DNA from: Chloroflexi bacterium AL-N1
GTDB taxonomy: Bacteria > Chloroflexota > Chloroflexia > Chloroflexales > Roseiflexaceae
Length of the DNA: 64,000 nucleotides
Direction of reading: 5' to 3'
Assembly: GCA_013122435.1 (NCBI GenBank)
Contig: WYDT01000027.1
Span: 1-64,000, forward strand
Numbering within the stretch: the stretch's first letter is position 1; each line of letters opens with the position of its first letter. The translations under genes and the position numbers were made by a program. Below are positions 1-8,310 of the stretch, piece after piece. The notes beneath the pieces were generated by a model. The model was given only the letters and a program-made list of their open reading frames with translations, was not told where the DNA came from and did not search any database.

Positions 1-201
1 GTCCGCAGGAAGATCATCTGGCCATTTCCGCAACGGTTCCTTGATTTTGCACTAGGTGATTTCCTAAGAGGTAGGGTGATATTGTTAATGTAGGGGTTTT
101 TAATTCAAAAAGGAGGTACATAAGAACCACCTGAGCGTTGATGATTGGAGTTATGTTTGCTTTGGTAGGATGTATTCGCTCACCTGGAAGGGAGAATTTT
201 T

Positions 202-1719
202 ATGTTTAATGGTCTAGGACGACGATTAGTAGGTATATTCATTACAGTGGGTGTGTTTGCATTATTCATCGGTTCAATGACATATGTGGCGGCTCGGGGT
301 GATCAGCCAGAGTATGAAGTGCTCTTCAAGCTTCCGGTTGGCGAGAAGGGTGTTATGTATTCACCTGCTGGTGAGGAAATGTTACAGTGGGGCCCCAAAG
401 CTCTGGCAGTTGCGCCTGATGGTACTTTCATTATTGCTGACACGGTTGCTAACAATTTGCTCCAGGTAAACAGCACAGGAGAGATCATAGATAGAATCGA
501 TCTCAGTAAGTTGGCAGTTGGTGTGACTGACCTCGAAACAACTGAGGAAGGTATTTTTGCACTTGATAGTGCTGCTCCTGAACCATCTGTACTGCATCTC
601 ACATATTCAGGTGACTTGGTTGCGCGATATAAGATACCCTTCAAAGAACAGTTTCTCATATCAGTGACGGGTTTGGTCCTGAATAATAATAATGAACTAT
701 TTATTGAAGATCAGGCACAGATTACCGATAAATTACTTGACTCTACGGGTCAATTAACGGTTGATGAGCAAGGAAATACAGGAATACAAGCTGTTGATGG
801 CTTTCCTGTAGGAAAACATACAATTTATGTTCCTGAGTCTTCAGTGGATCAACAGATAGATCATGATGGAACTATTCTGATTGGAGGAAAGAGTGTTGAT
901 ATAACTGTTGAACAGGATTTTGGAGGTATACAAATAGTTGGTGCACGTTCCGACCAATCTTTTTATGCACAGGTAAGTGAACTGTCAAATGATACCACCG
1001 ACGCATTGTTAGTCGACACCGTTCTTCATCACTATAGTATTGATGGTCACCTGATAGGTGTAGCGCGTGTACCCCTACAGGAACAGTTTGTTCATGTCGA
1101 TAACCCCATTGCATTGAGCAAAGATAAAGCTGTTTATGCGCTTCTTACCCAACCTGATCATGTGTCTGTAGTACAACTGAACTTCTCTGACACACTCGCC
1201 TCAATTTTACTAGTTAAGTCACAATTGGATGGCAAGGTGCCTGAAAGTCGACCGGATGAAATTACCCCATGCACTATCTACCGTCACTATATATCACAAA
1301 ATGCACACAGATATATCAGTACTTCAAAGTATCTCGATTCAGATAATACTGACGGGTCTTGTCCAGGACGAGGCAAACCACATTATATAGGTCGTCCAGG
1401 CACCTATCTCAGTGTCCCGTATGATTGGAATGGATGGGTTCTTGATTCGAGTTATAAAGCCAAAATGGATGAAAATTATCAAGCTGGAGACATTGGTACA
1501 GCGGGTGTGGAAAGTTGTTTGAGAGGTGTAGATTGTTCTGGATTTGTAACTCGTGCTTGGGGAAGATCTGATAAGAAATATGGAACCTCCACACTCCATG
1601 AAATTTCAACAGCTTTAGCAGATAAATGGTCGCTCAAAGAAGGTGATATAATGAATTACTCTTCATCACATGTACGTCTTATTAGATTGGATAAAGTCAG
1701 TTTACATTGTTTTATTTGA
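202..1719 (+). CDS. Secreted protein with propeller-like repeats and a truncated NlpC/P60-like C-terminus
   Basis: A hydrophobic N-terminal segment (about residues 10-32) looks like a signal peptide or anchor. The middle holds repeats of the type 'ALAVAPDGTFIIAD', as in NHL/beta-propeller proteins. Near residue 443 is DCSGFV, the nucleophile motif of NlpC/P60-type cysteine peptidases, and SSHVRLI near 489 would supply the histidine. The protein stops about 14 residues later, before the third catalytic position and the final strands would be expected, so the 3' end looks truncated or frameshifted. The start is supported by GGGAG about 8 bases upstream of the ATG. It opens a run of small exported proteins. 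A peptidase role is inference; the propeller-like part may only bind cell wall. Confidence 0.55.
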   Translation: MFNGLGRRLVGIFITVGVFALFIGSMTYVAARGDQPEYEVLFKLPVGEKGVMYSPAGEEMLQWGPKALAVAPDGTFIIADTVANNLLQVNSTGEIIDRIDLSKLAVGVTDLETTEEGIFALDSAAPEPSVLHLTYSGDLVARYKIPFKEQFLISVTGLVLNNNNELFIEDQAQITDKLLDSTGQLTVDEQGNTGIQAVDGFPVGKHTIYVPESSVDQQIDHDGTILIGGKSVDITVEQDFGGIQIVGARSDQSFYAQVSELSNDTTDALLVDTVLHHYSIDGHLIGVARVPLQEQFVHVDNPIALSKDKAVYALLTQPDHVSVVQLNFSDTLASILLVKSQLDGKVPESRPDEITPCTIYRHYISQNAHRYISTSKYLDSDNTDGSCPGRGKPHYIGRPGTYLSVPYDWNGWVLDSSYKAKMDENYQAGDIGTAGVESCLRGVDCSGFVTRAWGRSDKKYGTSTLHEISTALADKWSLKEGDIMNYSSSHVRLIRLDKVSLHCFI

Positions 1720-1739
1720 TGTATTGAGGAATTATTGAT

Positions 1740-2853
1740 ATGCAAACTACCAAGGCTACAAAAATAATTTTTGTAGCTGTATTTAGCCTGATGGTGTTCA
1801 TTAGTTGTAGTTCATCAAATACAACATCTGAGAGTTCAACTAATTCTGTTACAGAAACTGCTTTAGTAGCTGAGCCGACCACCATGCCCTCGGTTGGTGA
1901 ACAGATCATTTACACACAGTACATTGAAGATTCACAGACCAATGGAGTATATCGCATATCATTTGATGGTGGTGACAAACAGCTTTTATTCACTTGTCCT
2001 AATGGTTGCCAGATAAACAGTTTATCAATCTCTCCTGATAGTCGAAAGATTGCTTATGTCACTCAAACTGATGGTCTATCTGGTACGTTACACTTGGTGA
2101 ACACTGAAGGAACAAATGATCGTATTCTCACAAATGCTGATTTTATTGGGCCTCAGGCATTTTCGCTAAATGGTACTCAATTAGTATTTGGGCGATATCG
2201 TGCGGCCGACACTGTGCCAGTTCCTGAGATTTCACTATGGATATATGATGTTGCGACAGGAATCGAACAGCAGATTACACCGTGGGAATTCTTTGTGGGT
2301 CCTGCAACTTGGGTTGATCAGCAACATCTCGTTTTTTTCTCAAGCAGAGAATGGAACGCCACCGTCGGGATGGTCAACATACCAAGTCAGTGTGTCGGGT
2401 GAAACTGAGCCCCAACACATTATAGAAGGTCAGTTGATCCAGATAAGTCCAGATAACAAGACACTCCTGTTACAGGTCGAAGCGGATAATCAACAGTACA
2501 ATCTCCAACTTGCCACAATTGATGGGGGAAAACCCCAGATAATCGCAGAGAACAGCGGGACAATTTCTGCTGCATCATGGTCACCAAGAAATGATACTAT
2601 TGCACTTTTCAATCAACAAGAATGGGCATTACAGCTTTATGATATCGACACAGATACACTTGATACTATTGTCTCTGTATCAGACAGCACAGTGTGGAAT
2701 ATTATTTGGGACTCAGCAGGTGAGAATGTTATTTTTACTACAGGTACCGCTGGTGCAGAACAGCTAAATCGGTTTGATGTAACTACATCTACAGAATACC
2801 TACTAACGGATTTACCTGGAAGTTTGACTCAGCTGATTGCGACGCTCCAATAA
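1740..2853 (+). pseudogene. TolB-like beta-propeller lipoprotein, frameshifted
   Basis: The first frame (1740-2402) starts with a lipoprotein signal (FISC, lipobox cysteine near residue 23), a Ser/Thr-rich linker, then propeller repeats such as 'SISPDSRKIAYVT' typical of TolB/WD40-like periplasmic proteins. The repeats stop being recognisable near 2338, and from there the +1 frame carries on with ISPDNKTLLL and 'ASWSPRNDTIALF' up to 2853. The switch falls in a run of seven T (2332-2338). A one-base indel in this homopolymer joins the two halves. It may be a true mutation, a sequencing error or, less likely, programmed slippage. Intact, it would be about 370 residues, outside the membrane. No substrate can be named. 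Confidence 0.7.
1755..1777. repeat. Perfect 11-bp inverted repeat inside a signal-peptide coding region
   Basis: GCTACAAAAAT and ATTTTTGTAGC flank a single A. The palindrome lies over codons 6 to 13 of the lipoprotein gene that starts at 1740. The transcript could fold here, or it may be a protein-binding site; neither can be told from sequence. Confidence 0.6.
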
Positions 2854-2883
2854 TCCAAGGTTATTATAGTTAAGGACTATTAC

Positions 2884-3366
2884 ATGCGATTTCGCTTAAT
2901 CTTTGTTTGTGTCTGCCTTCTTACACTCAACGCTTGTCGACCCTCCGCTGAGACTCCTACTACACCACTCGAGCCAGCGTGGGTTGAGGCACGTGCAGAC
3001 TTGCCTGCTGAGGTACCGATCTACTGACCGACGTGGTTGCCTGAGCGGTTTGCGGAGCCACCAGTGTTGGATTATGTGCATGATCAAGGTGGTGAAACGG
3101 GTGTCACATATCGCATAGCGTATCGTAGTAGTGTTGGCGAAATGATTCATTTTGCACTTGGCCCAGTCAACAGTGCCCGCCCTGAAGCAAGTGAGTCTAT
3201 TCAGGTACTCAACCAGGATGGTACACTATCCACGACTTCTGGATGGCCGACGTTTGATATGATCTGGACTGAAGATCAACGCGTATATTCAATCCAGGCC
3301 AATGGTGCTGATGTAACTCGTGAGGAGATACTACAGATTGCTGAAGGGCTACAAATAGTAGAGTAG
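2884..3366 (+). pseudogene. Small lipoprotein interrupted by an in-frame TGA
   Basis: From the ATG at 2884 the frame encodes a lipoprotein signal (LLTLNAC) and is collinear with the intact gene at 3970-4464. The stop TGA at 3025-3027 sits exactly where the paralogue has CGA (Arg in IYRPTWLP), so one C-to-T change explains it. Downstream the frame stays open to 3366 and keeps matching the paralogue (PTWLPERFAEP against PTWLPARFAEP, and a similar end 'EEILQIAEGLQIVE'). This suggests recent inactivation, or read-through. Function unknown; the mature part resembles small DUF4367-like domains only in size and general layout. Confidence 0.75.
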
Positions 3367-3403
3367 TAATAACATATGACCGTTGCTATCGTGAGAATAT
3401 TGT

Positions 3404-3931
3404 ATGAGTTCAGCAAAGTTTGTTGTCGATGTGGCTATGTCAGTGTTCATTTCGGGTATGCTTTGCATGTGTAGTACGCCTGTGTCGCTCAATGAGCGTT
3501 CGACCGCTACAGACTCAACACCGTCTGTGGTTACCGACGACGTTGAGCAGGCCCGTGAAGTGCTCGAAACGTATTTGACAGCGCTTTACGAAGGCCGTTT
3601 TGAGGACGCAGTCGCTTTGTACGGTGGGGCATACGAAACCTTGCAAGAGATGAATCCCAGTGTTGATCGTGAAGATTACAGTGGTCTCTTTGCGAATGCG
3701 TGTGAGTTCAATGGCTATCAGTGTCTGGCCGTGCATTCAATAACTTTGGAAGAAACAGTGTCACCAACAGAGCATGTTTTTCTGGTGGAATTTATCGATA
3801 GTACTGGTGAACTATTGCGCTTTACCCCGCCGCCAGGTTCCCCAAATGAGCCGCGAACCCAGTTTTCGTTTACAGTGGTAAAACAGGATGAACGGTTGCA
3901 GGTGCTTGAAATACCGCCATATGTGTCATGA
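3404..3931 (+). CDS. Putative small lipoprotein, function unknown
   Basis: 175 residues. The N-terminus is hydrophobic and ends in GMLCMC, a plausible lipobox, followed by a Ser/Thr-rich linker. The rest, from about residue 48, starts with a helical stretch 'EQAREVLETYLTALYEGRFEDAVALYGG' in type (the first half is typical of NTF2-like/DUF4878 folds: a helix, then a small beta sheet). I do not recognise a catalytic motif. It lies between the two paralogous lipoprotein genes, in the same direction, with gaps of under 50 bases, so the three were probably one transcription unit. Exported ligand-binding or wall-associated role is inference. Confidence 0.6.
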   Translation: MSSAKFVVDVAMSVFISGMLCMCSTPVSLNERSTATDSTPSVVTDDVEQAREVLETYLTALYEGRFEDAVALYGGAYETLQEMNPSVDREDYSGLFANACEFNGYQCLAVHSITLEETVSPTEHVFLVEFIDSTGELLRFTPPPGSPNEPRTQFSFTVVKQDERLQVLEIPPYVS

Positions 3932-3969
3932 TTGAAAAATACTATGTTCACAAGCATTGGAGATATTAG

Positions 3970-4464
3970 ATGCGAGGTTTCCTCATTTTTGTCAGCATCT
4001 GTCTTCTTACACTCACTACCTGTCAACCATCTGCTGAGGCTCCTGCCACCCCACCAGAGGCAGCATGGGTTGAAGCACGTACGTCCTTACCTGCTGAGGT
4101 ACTGATCTACCGACCGACGTGGCTGCCAGCGCGGTTTGCTGAACCGGAACTCCTTGATGTTCAGGCAGAGGGAGACTATGCCCCCTCCTACACTATTCAC
4201 TATACCTCGGCTGAAGGCGGTGATCTGGTTTTTATTCTGGGTATAGGTGCGGGAGCATTCCCCCACGCTCCGCGACCAGAAACACAGACACCTGTTACGG
4301 TACTTCGTACAGAAGGTATGTTGTTGACAAATACAGAGAATGTTTTACAACGAGGAGTGTCATGGCAAGAGGATGATCTGAGTTATCGCATCAGAGCCGT
4401 ATCAGATGTACTGACCGAAGAAGAGTTACTCCAAGTTGTCGCAAGTCTTGAGTCAATTGAGTAA
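3970..4464 (+). CDS. Small lipoprotein, intact paralogue of the gene at 2884
   Basis: 164 residues with a lipoprotein signal (LLTLTTC), a Pro/Ala-rich linker, then a compact domain that begins PAEVLIYRPTWLPARF and ends in an acidic 'LTEEELLQVVASLESIE'. That ending is like the C-terminal helix of DUF4367-type anti-sigma-associated domains, but I cannot confirm the family. It is about half identical by eye to the interrupted copy 1.1 kb upstream, so the pair is a tandem duplication. No catalytic residues are evident. Confidence 0.65.
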   Translation: MRGFLIFVSICLLTLTTCQPSAEAPATPPEAAWVEARTSLPAEVLIYRPTWLPARFAEPELLDVQAEGDYAPSYTIHYTSAEGGDLVFILGIGAGAFPHAPRPETQTPVTVLRTEGMLLTNTENVLQRGVSWQEDDLSYRIRAVSDVLTEEELLQVVASLESIE

Positions 4465-4673
4465 GTACTTCCCGAACTTCACTACACGATAAGCTGACGA
4501 TTATCCCCAAAGAAGAGTGGTTTGTTGGTGTTGTATTGGTCTACTGTCGGTATTATTCATTGTACTAGCGTGTATTATGTGACGCGGAATAAGGATGTTC
4601 ATTTGAACGCCATTGCAGGATGCTGATAGATCGGACGGATCACGCTAGGCGTTGTTCTGACGGAGTAGACTAG

Positions 4674-4766
4674 GTTATGCGGTGAGAACCAGTGCTCGTG
4701 CACCATCAAGCATAATGGTTTCGTCAGGAGACATGGTATCGTCATTACCATACTGCGTGTCTTCGT
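4674..4766 (-). pseudogene. Relic of the 3' end of a second treZ gene
   Basis: These 93 bases align without gaps to 6383-6475, the end of the intact treZ, with about 11 mismatches, including the stop codon. Read leftward, the relic still encodes 'TMSPDETIMLDGARALVLTA' then stop, against 'TMSPGETIMLDGARALVLTA' in treZ. Most differences are silent or conservative, as expected if the source copy was once a working gene. Similarity ends sharply on both sides. The rest of the 4465-4934 intergenic stretch holds no gene I can support; near its right end TGCTAAAAT (4888-4896) could be an extended -10 for the AraC-type gene. Confidence 0.8.
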
Positions 4767-4934
4767 GTTGTGGTGGGTAGTAGCAACTTTAGTAGTGTTT
4801 CTATATGAGGCAGGGAAGCAAAAAGCGTTTCTTCATATTGATGGATGAAGTACAACTGTGACATACGGTTAGTTTGTAGAACAAGTATGCTAAAATTGTC
4901 CTATTGAATTAGTTAAACTCTAAGGAGCAATAGG

Positions 4935-5612
4935 ATGAGCTTTATTGCTACAGGAAGATTATCTGAATCGCCTTATATCGAGTGCATATTACGCGGGCAA
5001 GCGGATAAAGACCACACTGTTATGTGTCCTGCTGACGGACGTTGGAACATATGCATCGCAAAAATAAATGGCAAAGCAGATGTTCTACTTGAAGGTCCAA
5101 TGGCACAAGCAGTACCCAAAACACATGTTGAGGGAATTGATTGGATTGTCATCAAACTCAAGTTAGGTGTGTACATCCCGTCTGTTTCTGTAAAAAAACT
5201 TTTTGATCATGCTGTAACTTTGCCTCGGGCGGCGGGTGACTCCTTTCGGCTAAACCATGTGATACTGCCCTTTTTTGATTTTGAAAATGCCGATGGGCTT
5301 GTAGATAGACTAGCACGTCATGATCTGTTGACAATTGATCCTATTGTGACCGCTACATTGCATGATCGACCTGTAGAATTAGCATCACGTACCATTCGAC
5401 ATCGTTTTGTGAACACTATCGGACTACCACCCTCTACCATTCGACAAATTGAGCGTGCTCGACAAGCACTAACGCTCCTGCAAACGGGTGTTTCCATCCT
5501 TGATGTAGTTTACCAGATGGGATACGCGGACCAGTCGCATCTCACACGCTCGTTCAGACGTTTTATGGGGCATACACCTGCTCAAATTCCAGCGTTTTAT
5601 TACACAGACTAG
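4935..5612 (+). CDS. AraC-family transcriptional regulator
   Basis: 225 residues. The C-terminal 90 residues form a double helix-turn-helix of the AraC type: PPSTIRQIERARQAL, then GVSILDVVYQMGYADQSHLTRSF split as the classic second helix-turn-helix, and FMGHTPAQIPAFY. The N-terminal ~120 residues resemble the DUF6597-type sensor domain of short AraC regulators. An SD-like AAGGAG lies about 8 bases before the ATG. The next gene encodes a free effector-binding-like domain, so both may form one sensory pair. Target genes are unknown. Confidence 0.85.
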   Translation: MSFIATGRLSESPYIECILRGQADKDHTVMCPADGRWNICIAKINGKADVLLEGPMAQAVPKTHVEGIDWIVIKLKLGVYIPSVSVKKLFDHAVTLPRAAGDSFRLNHVILPFFDFENADGLVDRLARHDLLTIDPIVTATLHDRPVELASRTIRHRFVNTIGLPPSTIRQIERARQALTLLQTGVSILDVVYQMGYADQSHLTRSFRRFMGHTPAQIPAFYYTD

Positions 5613-5713
5613 CTTGCCGATTTGTTCAAGACAATAGTCAGACTCCAAGGTTATTATGCAAATAATCTTCTTGAACAATTGGAATGAATGAATTATCAAA
5701 AGGAGGAATGGCT

Positions 5714-6223
5714 ATGACCGAGAGCAAACAGCATCAACCACGAATTGAGGAACGCACTGAGCAGCCCTGTATTGTCATACCTATCAAAGTTACTCTGCAA
5801 GAGTGGGGTAAAGCCAACGCTCTCGTTCCTCAGCTCTTTGGCTGGCTAGCACAGCATAACACTGAGCCTGCCGGGGCACTCTTTTTTCGCTACTACACTA
5901 TCGGTGATATGGATAAAGCATTTAGCCTTGAAGTCGGAGTCCCAGTCAAAAGTGCAATTCCCTGTAATAATCCTATTCATCCCAGCACTATAGCTGGTGG
6001 TTCATATGCAACATTGATACACGCAGGACATCCTGATCGTCTGACCCAATCATTTGATAAACTTCAAGCATGGGCTGAAAAACAGGGGATTGAGTGGGCT
6101 ATTCGTCACGAAGATGGCGAAGATGTGTGGGGTGGACGGTTCGAGTTTTACTTAACCAATCCAGCTGAGCAGCCAGATCCTGAGCAGTGGTCTACTGAAA
6201 TTGCGTGGCTGCTCCAGGATTAA
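5714..6223 (+). CDS. GyrI-like/effector-binding domain protein
   Basis: 169 residues from the ATG at 5714, chosen because GGAGG at 5702-5706 is seven bases upstream (an ATG at 5708 is too close). The pattern fits the AraC effector-binding (GyrI-like) fold: an opening 'QPCIVIPIKVT', a mid segment PAGALFFRYYTIG, 'LEVGVPV', GGSYATLIHAGHPDRL and a final 'EFYLTNP' strand with acidic residues. Such domains bind small hydrophobic or cationic ligands. It follows the AraC-type regulator by 100 bases on the same strand, so a role in ligand sensing for that regulator is likely but inferred. Confidence 0.75.
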   Translation: MTESKQHQPRIEERTEQPCIVIPIKVTLQEWGKANALVPQLFGWLAQHNTEPAGALFFRYYTIGDMDKAFSLEVGVPVKSAIPCNNPIHPSTIAGGSYATLIHAGHPDRLTQSFDKLQAWAEKQGIEWAIRHEDGEDVWGGRFEFYLTNPAEQPDPEQWSTEIAWLLQD

Positions 6224-6348
6224 ACGATCAGTAGCATTCAGCCAGCATTTCTGGTTTGTATGAACAGAGTATGTCTAAAGTTGGAGGTGTTAGCTAAAAT
6301 GCTCCGGCTGTCCAGAGATATTCATATGTGCTACAGGATGCATCACAG

Positions 6349-6368
6349 GGGCGTTCACGCGAACGCCC
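6349..6368. terminator. Hairpin between convergent genes
   Basis: GGGCGTTC and GAACGCCC form a perfect 8-bp stem with a 4-base loop, placed between the rightward effector-binding gene and the leftward treZ. There is no good U-tract on either side, so it may act as a bidirectional weak terminator or an mRNA 3'-end stabiliser. Confidence 0.5.
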
Positions 6369-6383
6369 TTCGAGTACGATGAG

Positions 6384-8231
6384 TTATGCAGTGAGAACCA
6401 GTGCTCGTGCACCATCAAGCATAATGGTTTCGCCAGGAGACATAGTGCCGCTGCCACCATACTGTGTGTCTTCGCTGTCGAGAGTCATTTGCCACGTACG
6501 GCCTGCTGGTGGCGAGGTGATGGTATGTGCCGTCAAATCCAGTTGGACTTCACCCCGCAGGTTGATCAGCACCAGCACAGCATCGTCCGATTCTGCGACG
6601 GTGTAACGTAGTACGACGGTCGAGTCGCCCAGTGCTGTAATAGAGTAGTGTTCCCGTGAGCGATTACGGAAGGTGGGATGCTGCTGGCGTAGTGTGATCA
6701 GATCATGGTACAGTTGGTACACACCTGTGTGAGGCATCTGGTCGCGTTCTTCCCACCGCAGTTTGGAGTGCTGAAAGGTGTCGAGTGCCTGTGGGTCGGG
6801 AACTTGTTCGCCGGAGAAATCGGTAAACGAGGCGAACTCTGCACGTCGCCCCTGAGTCACCAATTTGCCCAGTTCTTCATTATGATGTGTGAAAAAAAGA
6901 AATGGTGTAGTTGCGGCCCACTCCTGTCCCATAAAGAGCAGTGGTGTTTGTGGAGCAAGCAACAGCAGGACAGACGCGGCTCGGTAGGCGGCCAGCTCAA
7001 TTGTATGGTGGATACGGTCGCCAGTGGCGCGGTTGCCCACCTGATCGTGGTTCTGGATACAGTAGACAAAACGCATCGGAGCAACATCATCAGCGGGGGC
7101 ACCACGGAACCGTTTGAGGTGGGGCGACTCCTGACCGATGTAGAACCATCCCTGCTCAATAGTGGTTGCCAGATCGTCTGTGCTGCCGTTGTAATCCTCG
7201 TAGTAGCCATCCCGGTCCCCTGCAAGCGCCACCCGAACCTGATGGTGAAAGTCATCGGCCCATACGCCATCGAGCCCTAGCCCTCCAGCCGTCGGTGGGT
7301 GTACTAGCTGTGGGTCGTTGTGCTCATTTTCGGCAATGAGCAGAAAGTGTCGGTTGGCGGGGAGAGTTTCGCGTACACGGGCAGCCATTTCAGCCAGAAT
7401 GTGCGTGGGGCTATCATCCACAATGGCGTGAGTTGCATCAAGGCGGAGTCCATCAAGATGGTACTCGTGAGCCCAATAGCAGGCATTGGCAATAAAGAAC
7501 TCGCGCACCTCGTGGCTATCTGGTCCGTCAAAGTTGAGTGCTGCGCCCCAGGGAGTGTGGTGGCGGTCGGTAAAATAGGCCGTACTGTATTGACGCAGAT
7601 AGTTGCCGTCCGGTCCAAAGTGGTTATAGACGACGTCGAGTAAGACTGCCAGACCTCGTTCGTGAGCAGCATTGACAAGGCGCTGTAGCCCTTCAGGGCC
7701 ACCGTAAGCACGGGCAGGTGCGAAAAGATCGACGCCATCATAGCCCCAATTGCGATTACCAGGGAAGTCAGCCACCGGCATAAGCTCAATGGCGGTGATG
7801 CCCAGTGCTTGTAGATCGTCAAGGCGTGCAATCAGTGAGTCGAACGTGCCATTCGATGTGGCGGTGCCAACGTGTACTTCGTAGACGATCAGGTCTTCGA
7901 GTGGCAAGCCGTACCAATGACTATCGGTCCAGGTGAAAGCTTGTGGATCAACGATCTGTGAGGGGCCGTGCACCGTCTCAGGCTGAAAACGCGATGCCGG
8001 GTCAGGGCGTGCGTCGCCGCCGTCCAGTCGATACATGTAGTGTGTGCCAGGCTGTATATCTTTGATATGTCCACTGTGGTATCCCGCTGCCTCAGCCGAT
8101 AGTATATGGCTAGCCGTTGGGTCATTGCCATCATAGATAATAACTTCGACTTGATGTGCGTTGGGGGCCCAGACGCGGAAATGTGTGCCAGTCGTGTCTG
8201 GTTGTGCCCCAATATGTAATGTATATGACAC
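6384..8231 (-). CDS. treZ: Malto-oligosyltrehalose trehalohydrolase
   Basis: 615 residues, the usual size. TreZ releases trehalose from maltooligosyl-trehalose made by TreY in the cytoplasm. The N-terminal ~95 residues are the E-set/CBM48-like domain (TGTHFRVWAPNAHQVEV). The GH13 barrel follows with GVDLFAPARAYGGPEGLQRLV, nucleophile in DGLRLDATHAI, acid/base in LIAENEHND and the transition-state Asp in CIQNHDQVGNR. The start is GTG with AGGAG about seven bases upstream. It lies downstream of glgX on the same strand with an 80-base gap, so both probably share a transcript. No treY is in the window. A 3'-end relic of a second copy lies at 4674. Confidence 0.93.
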   Translation of the reverse strand: MSYTLHIGAQPDTTGTHFRVWAPNAHQVEVIIYDGNDPTASHILSAEAAGYHSGHIKDIQPGTHYMYRLDGGDARPDPASRFQPETVHGPSQIVDPQAFTWTDSHWYGLPLEDLIVYEVHVGTATSNGTFDSLIARLDDLQALGITAIELMPVADFPGNRNWGYDGVDLFAPARAYGGPEGLQRLVNAAHERGLAVLLDVVYNHFGPDGNYLRQYSTAYFTDRHHTPWGAALNFDGPDSHEVREFFIANACYWAHEYHLDGLRLDATHAIVDDSPTHILAEMAARVRETLPANRHFLLIAENEHNDPQLVHPPTAGGLGLDGVWADDFHHQVRVALAGDRDGYYEDYNGSTDDLATTIEQGWFYIGQESPHLKRFRGAPADDVAPMRFVYCIQNHDQVGNRATGDRIHHTIELAAYRAASVLLLLAPQTPLLFMGQEWAATTPFLFFTHHNEELGKLVTQGRRAEFASFTDFSGEQVPDPQALDTFQHSKLRWEERDQMPHTGVYQLYHDLITLRQQHPTFRNRSREHYSITALGDSTVVLRYTVAESDDAVLVLINLRGEVQLDLTAHTITSPPAGRTWQMTLDSEDTQYGGSGTMSPGETIMLDGARALVLTA

Positions 8232-8310
8232 TGTGTAACTCCTTCGTCAAAAAGATCTGCCTGACAGACCTTGCTGCAAAAAAGATGCCAAAAGTAGATT
8301 CTTCTACATC

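Noticed and set aside
1..201. 3' end of a preceding gene
   Set aside because: Short open stretches exist in more than one frame at the window edge, none with a recognisable motif.
6705..7280. 191-codon frame opposite treZ
   Set aside because: Antisense shadow of treZ; no SD or family.
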